Shown: positions 13,493-20,952 of the stretch, piece after piece
Position numbering within the stretch: position 1 is the first letter of the stretch
Layout: each line of letters opens with the position of its first letter
Source of the DNA: MGIIa-L3 sp038150305
GTDB taxonomy: Archaea > Thermoplasmatota > Poseidoniia > Poseidoniales > Poseidoniaceae
NCBI GenBank assembly: GCA_038150305.1
Contig: JAYOTG010000030.1
Coordinates: 1-22,061, forward strand
DNA length: 22,061 nt
Direction of reading: 5' to 3'
Notes under the pieces: model-generated
What the model saw: only the letters and a program-made list of their open reading frames with translations
Told to the model about the DNA's origin: nothing
Databases searched by the model: none
Program-made: the position numbers and the translations under genes

Positions 13493-14365
13493 GTGCCCTC
13501 TGACCTTCAGGGCGACGGTGTTCGCCGAGACGCCTTGTCGCGCGCCATCCGACCTGATGCAGAGGGCTTGCCTCGCGTGATGGGCATCCTGAACGTGACG
13601 CCCGACTCGTTCCACGCGGACTCGCGCGTCACCGGACAACAGGCCGTCGAGCGCGGCGTGGCGATGTTTGAGGACGGCGCCACGTGGGTGGACGTCGGCG
13701 GAGAATCCACCCGACCCGGCGCCGATGCCGTGAGCGTGGACGAGGAGTGTGCGCGCGTGATTCCGGTCATTCAGGGCCTCAAGCAAGCGCGCCCCGACGG
13801 GTTGGTGTCGATCGACACGCGCCACGCCCCCGTCGCTCAAGCCGCGCTTGAGGCGGGTGCAGACATGGTCAACGACGTCAGCGGCCTACGAGACCCCGAG
13901 ATGATGGACGTCGTGCTTGAAGCAGGGGCCGCGGTGTGCATCATGCACATGCTGGGCACCCCGAAAACGATGCAGCGTAACATCCACTACAACGACGTCG
14001 TCCATGACGTGCACGAGGCTTTGTTCACCACGGCGAGGGAACTCGTGAACCGTGGTCATCCTGCGGACCTCATCTGCCTCGATCCCGGCATCGGGTTCGG
14101 AAAAGAGCAGCACCACAACCTTGCTTTGCTGGAACACGGGGCGCGCCTCAGCGATGGCGGGCAATGGAGCGTGCTGTGGGGCGTCTCACGCAAATCGGTG
14201 GTCGGGCACCTGACCGGTCATGCGGACGCCGCAGACAGGTTGCCGGGAAGCCTCGGATTGGCCGCCTTGGCGTGCCTTCGTGGTGTTGGCGTCCTCAGGG
14301 TGCATGACGTGGCCGCGCACAGGGACCTGTTGAACGCGCTCCGGCCGTTCGCGCTCAGAGGGTGA
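13493..14365 (+). CDS. folP: Dihydropteroate synthase
   Basis: This protein of 290 residues joins p-aminobenzoate to hydroxymethyldihydropterin diphosphate in folate synthesis. Family motifs are complete: MGILNVTPDSF (near residues 30-40), DVGGESTRPGA, VSIDTRHAPVAQAALEAGADMVNDVSGL, CIMHMLGTPKTMQ, LDPGIGFGKEQHHNLALL and WGVSRKSVVGHLTG. The open frame extends further upstream into the divergent gene, which is implausible. The GTG at 13493 has GGGGAGG just before it (rather close) and the shared TATA-like box at leaderless distance. A shorter start at ATG 13580 would remove residues before MGILNVTP and is unlikely. It converges on the TraB gene with an 11-base overlap. Confidence 0.92.
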   Translation: MPSDLQGDGVRRDALSRAIRPDAEGLPRVMGILNVTPDSFHADSRVTGQQAVERGVAMFEDGATWVDVGGESTRPGADAVSVDEECARVIPVIQGLKQARPDGLVSIDTRHAPVAQAALEAGADMVNDVSGLRDPEMMDVVLEAGAAVCIMHMLGTPKTMQRNIHYNDVVHDVHEALFTTARELVNRGHPADLICLDPGIGFGKEQHHNLALLEHGARLSDGGQWSVLWGVSRKSVVGHLTGHADAADRLPGSLGLAALACLRGVGVLRVHDVAAHRDLLNALRPFALRG

Positions 14366-15518
14366 TCCAACCGGCATAGGTGCCGGCTGCAACCCAAGCA
14401 CCGAGCATGGAGCCAAGGTTGGACAAAGCGGTGACCAGCAGAACGCGACCCGCTTTGTTCGTCCAGAAATCGCTGATGCGTTCGAGCTTGAGGAATTGCG
14501 TCAGGTCTTCTGCGCTCGGCTCGACCACGCGCAGTTGGACGTAGCCCGCAAACCAACCGGCAGCAAGCGTCGGATTCAGCGACGTGATGGGGGAGGCCAA
14601 GGCGGCGGTCAGCACGGCGATGGGGTGGCCACGAGCCACCAGACAGCCAAGGGCGGCGAGGACGGCGTTGGCGGCGGTCCAGATGGTGAACAACTCGATC
14701 AGCGCCTCGGTGGAACCGTTGATGACGTTCCACACCACCAGACCAAACACGGCCAGAGGGAGGACCCAAGGCACCGAACGACGGAGCATCGTGGTCTGGG
14801 GAAGCGCGTCGAGCGGCGCGAGGTCCATGTCGCTTGACCGGTCTGCTTCCAAATGCGCGGCGATGCCTTTCAGATGACCCGCACCGACGACGACCAGGGT
14901 CTTTCCTTCCCCCTCGAGGCGACGCACCTTCTCGGCGATGTAGGTGTCGCGCTCGTCGATCAGCACCTCACCTGCTCCTGGCGAAATGGTGCGCAATTCC
15001 TCCATGAGGTCGCTGAGGAGGTCGCCGTCTCCGAGCAAGGCATCGAGGTCGAAGTCCTCCTCCTCTTCGTCGTCGTCCGCAAGCAGCGCCCACAACAAGC
15101 GGACGCGCTCGCGAAAGCGCATGCGCCGCCATGCCCTTCGCAGCGTGGTCTGGATGTCCCGGTCGACCAATTCGACCCGGAGGTCACGTGCCTCGGCGCA
15201 TTCCACCGCGGCCAGCAGTTCCGCACCCGGTTGTTGACCTTCATCGAGGCCCATTTTCCGCTGCTCGGCAGCGAGCAGGGCCTGCAGAAGCACCAGCGGA
15301 GCCTTCCCTTCTCTCATGACCCGACGCAAGCCTTCGCGGTCCAAGCGACGGTCGGAACGGAGGGCCTCATACCGCGTCGGGCACAATTCCACGGCCACGA
15401 CGTCTGGCGCAAAGGCGTCGATGTGGTGCTGGACCGCCTCCACGCTGGACGTGGCCACGTGAGCGGTGCCAAGTAGCCTGAGCTGGTCGGACACGTCGAT
15501 GAACGGCGCATCACTCAT
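14355..15518 (-). CDS. TraB-family membrane protein
   Basis: This 387-residue protein belongs to the TraB/PrgY group, named for enterococcal pheromone-shutdown proteins and also found in archaea and in eukaryotic organelles. The first 240 residues are soluble and carry the two signature blocks: LLGTAHVATSSVEAV (H20) and, near 212, VVVGAGHLKGIAAHLE. An acidic patch of Asp/Glu lies near 148-157. The C-terminal third (about 250-387) has four or so hydrophobic segments, so it anchors in the membrane. The ATG at 15518 is preceded by GGTGAGGGCG and lies inside the end of the DHH gene (8-base overlap), so translation is coupled. The motif histidines suggest metal-dependent hydrolase-like chemistry, which is inference. 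Confidence 0.87.
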   Translation of the reverse strand: MSDAPFIDVSDQLRLLGTAHVATSSVEAVQHHIDAFAPDVVAVELCPTRYEALRSDRRLDREGLRRVMREGKAPLVLLQALLAAEQRKMGLDEGQQPGAELLAAVECAEARDLRVELVDRDIQTTLRRAWRRMRFRERVRLLWALLADDDEEEEDFDLDALLGDGDLLSDLMEELRTISPGAGEVLIDERDTYIAEKVRRLEGEGKTLVVVGAGHLKGIAAHLEADRSSDMDLAPLDALPQTTMLRRSVPWVLPLAVFGLVVWNVINGSTEALIELFTIWTAANAVLAALGCLVARGHPIAVLTAALASPITSLNPTLAAGWFAGYVQLRVVEPSAEDLTQFLKLERISDFWTNKAGRVLLVTALSNLGSMLGAWVAAGTYAGWITL

Positions 15519-16905
15519 CGCCCTCACCCCCGAGAAGGTCGCGGAGGGCTTCCGTCATCGCCGAGATGGCGTCTTGCGCTGCAGGCGTCTCGCCGTCAAC
15601 AAGGCCGGCGAACAGCACCTGACCACCGGCCAAGGACCGGTGGCCACCGGCCTGCCCGTCAGGGAACCGAGTCGCCAAGGTGCGCCCGAGGTGAAGATCG
15701 GGATGGCGCGTGCGCGCCGAGAGGATGACGCGCCCTTGGCGTGGACCGTAAACCACGACGGTGTCGACGCCTTCGGTCGCGAGGAGGAAGTCCGCCACCT
15801 GCGCCAATGCATCCCGATTTGGCAACTGCAGCAACGGAGCGAGCAGCACACCACCTTCAAGCGACATCGAGCCCAAGGCCTCCGCAAAGGCCTCCAAGGC
15901 CTCGCGAGAACGCGGAGGTGCCTCGATTTGGCGCAACAAGTCGTGGTCCACCCAAGCGTTCAACCACGACAGGGCGCGAAGATCAGCAGGACTCACGCCT
16001 CTGGAAAACCCGAGGGTGTCGGTGCGAATGCCAAAGGCGAGCGCCGTGGCCAGCACGGCATCCATGTCAGCATCCAGAGCGGTCATCAGGCTGGCCACGA
16101 GCGAGGACGTGGCTGAAAATTCGGGATGGACGATGGCCACATCAGCAGCGGGCAAATCCCCGACGGCGTGATGATCCAGAATGACGTTGGGCACGTGGTC
16201 CTTGGGCAACACGTTGTTCGCCCCTGGCTGATGGAAATCAACAGCAACGACCGCGTCGGCCTCCGACAAGACGTCGGCGATTTCCCAACCCAGCATCAGG
16301 CGTGTCGTTTCAATGCCAAGCAGCTGGACCATCGCCCGGTTTTGGTGGTGTTCGATGAGCCCACCATGGTAGATGCGACCAAGGAGGCCGCGCCGTTCAA
16401 CCAAGCGCTGGACAGCAAGCGCGGATGCGAGGGCATCGGGATCGGGATTGTCGTGGCAGAAGATCGCCACGTTGGACCCTTCCTTCAGGGAAGCGAAATG
16501 CGCGTCGAGCACCGAGGCCCCTGTTTGGCGTTCTTGCGCCCGCACGCGGTCCTTGGCGGCCGAAAGCAGGAGATCTTCGGGGCGCAGCGGGTCGGCAACC
16601 ACCGAATCGCCCTCAGACTCTGGCCCGACAATTGGCACGTTGGGCCAGCGCGAAGCGAGGGCGGACAGCACGCGGTCTTCTGCGAGGGGTGAAGCGTCGA
16701 GCACCACGATCAGGCTGGGGTGACGCGCTGGCGTGGGCAAGGCGTCGACCGTCAGGGGTTGTGGAAGGGCCACCACCTCGCACCCGTCGAGGTCGTCCTC
16801 GCCCTGAAGGCCGGCCGCGAGGGTCACCACGCACGTCGGCCGAGAACGCTTGCACCACGCCGCGAGGCGAGCAAGAGGGTCCCCTGCGCCGACAAGGAGG
16901 TACAT
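15511..16905 (-). CDS. DHH-family phosphoesterase with an N-terminal nucleotide-binding-like domain
   Basis: This 464-residue protein has three parts. Residues 1-120 resemble a TrkA-N/RCK-like Rossmann domain (opening MYLLVGAGDPLARLAAWC), as in many archaeal DHH proteins. Residues about 143-300 form the DHH domain: HDNPDPDALASALA (151-164), VAVDFHQPG with D223, and the DHH triplet at 244-246. The C-terminal DHHA1 domain has AGGHRSLAGG near 425-434. Family members cleave short oligoribonucleotides, pAp or cyclic dinucleotides with Mn2+; which one applies here is not visible. The ATG at 16905 has AGGTG just upstream and lies 23 bases after the LemA stop. The end overlaps TraB. Confidence 0.88.
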   Translation of the reverse strand: MYLLVGAGDPLARLAAWCKRSRPTCVVTLAAGLQGEDDLDGCEVVALPQPLTVDALPTPARHPSLIVVLDASPLAEDRVLSALASRWPNVPIVGPESEGDSVVADPLRPEDLLLSAAKDRVRAQERQTGASVLDAHFASLKEGSNVAIFCHDNPDPDALASALAVQRLVERRGLLGRIYHGGLIEHHQNRAMVQLLGIETTRLMLGWEIADVLSEADAVVAVDFHQPGANNVLPKDHVPNVILDHHAVGDLPAADVAIVHPEFSATSSLVASLMTALDADMDAVLATALAFGIRTDTLGFSRGVSPADLRALSWLNAWVDHDLLRQIEAPPRSREALEAFAEALGSMSLEGGVLLAPLLQLPNRDALAQVADFLLATEGVDTVVVYGPRQGRVILSARTRHPDLHLGRTLATRFPDGQAGGHRSLAGGQVLFAGLVDGETPAAQDAISAMTEALRDLLGGEGDE

Positions 16906-16928
16906 CGAAGCACCTCAGCCTACGGGCT

Positions 16929-17489
16929 TCAGAACGAAACGGACACGTTCTCTCGCTCGATGCCGACGACCTCGAACAGGGTGCGCTCCTCGCAGGACTT
17001 CACACCGGCAACGATGTTGGTCGGAATGGTCTCGATGGCGGTGTTGAAGCTCGTCGCGCTGGCGTTGTAGAACTCGCGGCGGTCGGCAATCTGGTTCTCC
17101 AACGCCGTGATCTGGTTCTGGAGGTTCAGGAAGTTCGAGTCTGCCTTGAGTTCAGGGTACTGCTCCGCGACCATGTTGATGCGGGGCATCAGGCCGGCCA
17201 GCATGCCTTCAGCGGCGGCGACACCGGCCACGTCACCTTGCGCCAGCGCGCCAGCGGCGGTTTGGCGGGCTTGGGCGAACTGCTCGAAGATTTCACGCTC
17301 GTGCGTGGCGTACCCCTTCACGGTGTTGACGAGGTTGGGGATCATGTCGTAGCGCTGCTTCAGCAGCACGTCGATGTTGGCCCACGATTGTTCGACGTTC
17401 TTCTCGAGTCGGACCAGACGGTTCCAGGTCGTCACGAACCAAATCAGCACAACAGCAGCGATGATGCCACCAACGATGAGTTCCATCAT
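16929..17489 (-). CDS. LemA family protein
   Basis: This 186-residue protein has one N-terminal membrane helix (about 4-22) with a short outer tail, followed by a long helical body: WNRLVRLEKNVEQSWANIDVLLKQRYDMIPNLVNTV is the family signature. The remainder, including AEQYPELKADSNFLNLQNQI and IADRREFYNASATSFNTAIE, also matches LemA. Molecular function is unknown; bacterial LemA proteins are linked to envelope stress or presentation of epitopes. The ATG at 17489 has TCATAA exactly 28 bases upstream and no Shine-Dalgarno sequence; a second ATG follows at once (17486). LemA is often next to TPM/YgcG genes, but here its neighbours are DHH and TSUP. Confidence 0.92.
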   Translation of the reverse strand: MMELIVGGIIAAVVLIWFVTTWNRLVRLEKNVEQSWANIDVLLKQRYDMIPNLVNTVKGYATHEREIFEQFAQARQTAAGALAQGDVAGVAAAEGMLAGLMPRINMVAEQYPELKADSNFLNLQNQITALENQIADRREFYNASATSFNTAIETIPTNIVAGVKSCEERTLFEVVGIERENVSVSF

Positions 17490-17510
17490 GGTCGAGGCTT
17501 TCGCCCATGC

Positions 17511-17517
17511 TTTATGA
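17511..17517 (-). promoter_or_regulatory. Putative TATA box of the LemA gene
   Basis: The minus strand reads TCATAAA, its first T 28 bases before the A of the ATG at 17489. The surrounding CTTTCATAAAG is nearly palindromic. It gives LemA, and probably the DHH-TraB genes downstream, a promoter separate from the TSUP gene. Confidence 0.7.
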
Positions 17518-17534
17518 AAGGATTGACGGCAGTT

Positions 17535-18314
17535 TCAGAAAAGGCCCACGAGGTCCCACACATAGCGCAAGGCGATGACGATCAACAGCCCGAGGAAGAT
17601 CCGCAAAATCACGAGGTCTGGGAGCGTCAAGCCAACCCTCGCGCCAAGCACCGCACCGACCAGCGCAGCACACGGCAACAGGACGAGGACCCACGCCTCG
17701 GGCCATGCGCCGTCATGCAACCCTGCGTGCACAAGAACGGCGACCGGGACGACGAGCATCATCAGACCGAGGCTTGTGCCGATGGCACGACGCGAAGGCA
17801 AGCCGCCGAATTGATTGAGCACGGGGATGTAAATGGCGCCTGCTCCGATGGCCAGCACCGCACTGGCACCTCCGCCAAAACCAGCACCGAGGCGCAGCGG
17901 CACCGGCCGCACATCGCCACCGTCCTTGTCGGCCGTCCCGTGGCGCAACCGGCGCGAAACCTTCGCCGTCGCCCATACGACCAAGGCCAACGCGAGGGTC
18001 TTGAACACGGGGTTGAGCGCATCACCAAGGGCGTGAACGACGAACGCACCACCCGCAGCACCAATCATGGCGAACGGCGCCAAACGGCGCACGGTGGAGA
18101 GGTCGATGAGTCCCTCACGGTGATGAACGGCACCTGAACCAAGGGAAACGCTGAGCGTCAAAAGAAGCGACACCACGAGGGTCGCGGTGTCAAGCGGCCA
18201 ATCAGCAAGGTAGTGGAGGATCGGCACAAAGAGCATGCCGCCGCCCAAACCTAACGGTGCGAAGAGAAAGGCCGTCAGAAGAACGGCAATCAGCACCACA
18301 ACCAGGGCGTCCAC
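17535..18314 (-). CDS. TSUP/TauE-SafE family membrane transporter
   Basis: This 259-residue integral membrane protein has about eight hydrophobic segments in two repeated halves. Each half has the family's glycine-rich signature: FAPLGLGGGMLFVPILHYL near 18-36 and FGGGASAVLAIGAGAIYIPVLNQFG near 145-170. TSUP proteins export sulfite, sulfoacetate or other organosulfur anions; the substrate here is not visible. The start is GTG at 18314 with AGGTGG 4 bases upstream. It lies 8 bases after the thiolase stop, so it is probably transcribed with thiolase. LemA downstream has its own promoter. Confidence 0.87.
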   Translation of the reverse strand: MDALVVVLIAVLLTAFLFAPLGLGGGMLFVPILHYLADWPLDTATLVVSLLLTLSVSLGSGAVHHREGLIDLSTVRRLAPFAMIGAAGGAFVVHALGDALNPVFKTLALALVVWATAKVSRRLRHGTADKDGGDVRPVPLRLGAGFGGGASAVLAIGAGAIYIPVLNQFGGLPSRRAIGTSLGLMMLVVPVAVLVHAGLHDGAWPEAWVLVLLPCAALVGAVLGARVGLTLPDLVILRIFLGLLIVIALRYVWDLVGLF

Positions 18315-18322
18315 GTTTCCAC

Positions 18323-19543
18323 CTACATGGCCTCGATGACCATGGCGATGCCTTGGCCACCGCCGATGCAGGCCGTGGCGACGCCGTAGCGTCCACCGCT
18401 TCGGCGCAGTTCATGCGCAAGGGTCAGAACCAGCCGGGTCCCGGTGGCCGCGAGAGGGTGACCAAGGCCAACGGCTCCACCGTTGACGTTCACCTTCTCG
18501 ACATCGAGCCCGAGGTCCTTGATGCAGGCCACGGCTTGCCCGGCGAAGGCTTCGTTGATCTCCCAACGGTCGATGTCCTCGACGGTCAGGCCGGCCTTTT
18601 CGAGGGCCTTTCGGCTGGAGGGCACGGGCCCGTAGGCCATGATGGCTGGCTCGAGGCCGACGATGCCCCAGCTGACGATGCGCGCGAGAGGAGCGTCCCC
18701 GTCAGCCTCGGCTCGCGAGGCGGACTTAATGACCACCGCGGCAGCGCCATCGACCACGCCAGACGCGTTGCCTGCGGTCACGAGCGACTCAGGCCCGAAG
18801 GCCGGCCGGAGGCCGGAGAGGGTCTCGGCGGTCGTGCCCCGCACCACGTGGTCTTCGTCAGCATGGGTAACGACGACGTCACCACGCCGCGACGAAATGG
18901 TCACGGGGACGATTTCTTGTTCGAAAAGGCCGCTGTCGATGGAGGCTTCCGTGCGCCCGTGCGACAGGGCCGCAAAGGCATCCACTTCCTCACGGGTGAC
19001 GCCCTTTCGCTTGCACAACTCGTCCGAGGTTTGCGCCATGAACAAGCCGCAGGTCATGTCCTGCAAATTGGTCATCATGTAATCCTCAACCGGCGGCGAG
19101 CGACCGAGGCTCCACCCGTCCCGTGCACCGCGAAGCACGTGAGGAGCTTGAGAGAGGTTCTCCATGCCGCCCGAAACCACGACCTGGGCCTCGTCGAGCA
19201 TGATCATCTGAGCGCCGGTGACGATGGACTGCACACCGGAGCCGCAGATGCGGGACAGGGTCAACATCGGAACCTCTTGTGGAACACCAGCCTTCAGTCC
19301 CGCATGGCGGGCTCCGTAAATCGACTGAGAACAGGTCTGGAGGGCGTACCCCATCACGATGTGATCAACAGATTCGGGGTCCGTCCCCGTCTTTTCCAAC
19401 GCGCCTCGAATGGCGGTGGCCCCGAGGTCCTGCGCGCTCACGGCCTTCAGACGACCGCCTGGCGCACCGTCACCACGCTTTCCGCCAACCCATTCGCAGA
19501 AGGGTGTGCGTGCTCCGCCAACAATCACGACGTCTTCGACCAT
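18323..19543 (-). CDS. Acetyl-CoA C-acetyltransferase (thiolase)
   Basis: This 406-residue enzyme joins or cleaves acyl-CoA and acetyl-CoA. It is the bacterial-type thiolase with a cysteine in each active-site position: C100 in LSRICGSG (acyl-enzyme nucleophile), NEAFA at 330-334, H362 in GGAVGLGHPLAATGTR and C392 in ACIGGGQG (acid/base). The start VEDVVIVGGARTPF is standard. Many archaeal thiolases lack these motifs and pair with a DUF35 protein; this one does not. That suggests a gene of bacterial origin, which is inference. Both synthesis of acetoacetyl-CoA and beta-oxidation remain possible. Upstream lies a thioesterase gene, 23 bases away. Confidence 0.93.
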   Translation of the reverse strand: MVEDVVIVGGARTPFCEWVGGKRGDGAPGGRLKAVSAQDLGATAIRGALEKTGTDPESVDHIVMGYALQTCSQSIYGARHAGLKAGVPQEVPMLTLSRICGSGVQSIVTGAQMIMLDEAQVVVSGGMENLSQAPHVLRGARDGWSLGRSPPVEDYMMTNLQDMTCGLFMAQTSDELCKRKGVTREEVDAFAALSHGRTEASIDSGLFEQEIVPVTISSRRGDVVVTHADEDHVVRGTTAETLSGLRPAFGPESLVTAGNASGVVDGAAAVVIKSASRAEADGDAPLARIVSWGIVGLEPAIMAYGPVPSSRKALEKAGLTVEDIDRWEINEAFAGQAVACIKDLGLDVEKVNVNGGAVGLGHPLAATGTRLVLTLAHELRRSGGRYGVATACIGGGQGIAMVIEAM

Positions 19544-19566
19544 GACGCGAGGGGGTCATAGCCCGC

Positions 19567-20451
19567 TCAAGAACCCTCGCCCAAGCGGTACCTGAACTCG
19601 ATGTCAGGCGCATCGTCCATCGATGTGCCTCCGAACCAGAGGTCCATCACCAGACCATCACCCGTCAGCGCGTGACGCCACGTTGGGCCTCCGTCAGGGA
19701 GCGGCCCTGCGCGAAGGCTTCGTGCGCCTTCCTCGACGCGAACGGTTTCGAGTGACCCGTCGGTGGAATGCAGCTCAAGCAGAAGCGTGCCGTCGGGCAC
19801 GCGGCGGTAGGTGCAGCGGTCCTCGTGGACCCGCTTCCCGTCCGGGTCGAACACCCGCTCATGCAGGGTCAACGCGTGAACGTCGTCCACGAGCAGGGTG
19901 ACGTCGTCACCGCCCCGCTGCACCCCCACACTCATGACGCTCGTCATCCCGGATTGTCCGGTGTGATGCCATGCACCCGCGCCGAGAAAACCTGAGTTTT
20001 CCGCCGCCACAAGATTGCGGAGCAATTCATCGGCCCGACGCAGCGACATCGACGGCGGACGTGCATCCCAGATGGCCCAGGTGCCAACGGCGGAGGCGAC
20101 CACGCGTTCACCGGCCCGAACCTCACCGGCCAAATGTGCGACATGTCGACCGCGACGAACCACTCGTCCTGTGGCCACAAGGCGTTCTCCAAGGCGAGCC
20201 GCGTCGAGGAAACTGGTGGTCAATTGGGTCGTGGCGCACCACGAGGTCTCCGGAAGCGTCGAGACCAACGCTCCTCCGAGGGCGCCATCCAACAGGACCG
20301 TCATCAAACCACCGTGAGCTGCCCCGCCTTTGTTCAGGTGATCCGGGGCCACGGTGACCTCCAAGCAGGTATGGCCGGGTGACCACGCCGTGCGCTCGAT
20401 GCCAAGTGCGAGGGCCATGCCCGTCGGCTCCGGGGCTGCAGAAAGTGTCAT
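19567..20451 (-). CDS. Two-domain protein: PaaI-like hotdog thioesterase plus a C-terminal beta-rich domain
   Basis: The first 130 or so of 294 residues match the PaaI/4HBT hotdog thioesterases, which hydrolyse acyl-CoA thioesters. N40, HGG at 46-48 and D55 in NKGGAAHGGLMTVLLDGALGG are the substrate and catalytic block. The C-terminal 145 residues are not a hotdog. They begin near GAWHHTGQSGMTSVM and show many short strands with aromatic and charged residues (HEDRCTYRRV, LLLELHSTDGS, GLVMDLWFGG, IEFRYRL). The pattern suggests a small beta-barrel but I cannot name a family. No membrane helix is present. Start ATG at 20451 overlaps the yjbQ stop (ATGA); M12 is an alternative. Thiolase follows, so acyl-CoA metabolism is likely. 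Confidence 0.8.
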   Translation of the reverse strand: MTLSAAPEPTGMALALGIERTAWSPGHTCLEVTVAPDHLNKGGAAHGGLMTVLLDGALGGALVSTLPETSWCATTQLTTSFLDAARLGERLVATGRVVRRGRHVAHLAGEVRAGERVVASAVGTWAIWDARPPSMSLRRADELLRNLVAAENSGFLGAGAWHHTGQSGMTSVMSVGVQRGGDDVTLLVDDVHALTLHERVFDPDGKRVHEDRCTYRRVPDGTLLLELHSTDGSLETVRVEEGARSLRAGPLPDGGPTWRHALTGDGLVMDLWFGGTSMDDAPDIEFRYRLGEGS

Positions 20452-20915
20452 GCGGACATCACTCCGACGACCTTCACCAGAATGCGCTTCGGGCGCTGAC
20501 CGTCAAATTCGGCGTAGTGGATCTGTTCCCACGTCCCGAGGTGAAGCCGTCCATCACGGACAGGCATGGTCACCTGCTGGCCCAGCAGTTGGCGCTTCAG
20601 ATGAGCATCGCCGTTGTCTTCGCCCGTGCGGTGATGAAGGTACTCCGGCCCTTCGCGACCCTCGTGGCCACCGAACGGCGCCACGCGTTCAAGCCACGTC
20701 ATCAGGTCCTGATGCAAACCATACTCAAGATCATTGACGTAGATTGACGCCGTGATGTGCATGGGATTGACCAGGACAAGACCATCGATGATGCCGCTCT
20801 CACGCACGATGCGTTCAACCTCGTGGGTCAAGCAGATGATCTCGCGGCGCTCGTTGGTGCGAACGGTCAATTCTTCGACGTAGGTGGCGGCAGTACCGGT
20901 CACAAGCGTGCCCAT
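20448..20915 (-). CDS. yjbQ: YjbQ/UPF0047 family protein
   Basis: This 155-residue protein matches the YjbQ family, named secondary thiamine-phosphate synthase because the E. coli member shows weak activity of that kind; the true role is unsettled. The conserved second half is complete: EYLHHRTGEDNGDAHLKRQL, GQQVTMPVRDGRLHLGTWEQI and EFDGQRPKRILVKVVG. Conserved histidines at the NADAH-type block (here GDAHLK) and the HHR region fit a metal or phosphate site. Family length is about 135-145 residues; the ATG at 20915 with GAGG upstream gives a few extra. It overlaps the thioesterase start by 4 bases. Confidence 0.9.
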   Translation of the reverse strand: MGTLVTGTAATYVEELTVRTNERREIICLTHEVERIVRESGIIDGLVLVNPMHITASIYVNDLEYGLHQDLMTWLERVAPFGGHEGREGPEYLHHRTGEDNGDAHLKRQLLGQQVTMPVRDGRLHLGTWEQIHYAEFDGQRPKRILVKVVGVMSA

Positions 20916-20952
20916 GCCTCGGCCTGACGTCGACGCCGCATAGGCGTGCTGC

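Noticed and set aside
16425..18137. Plus-strand open frame of about 570 codons opposite DHH, LemA and TSUP
   Set aside because: It spans three real minus-strand genes and their promoter, and the translation is low-complexity without family motifs.
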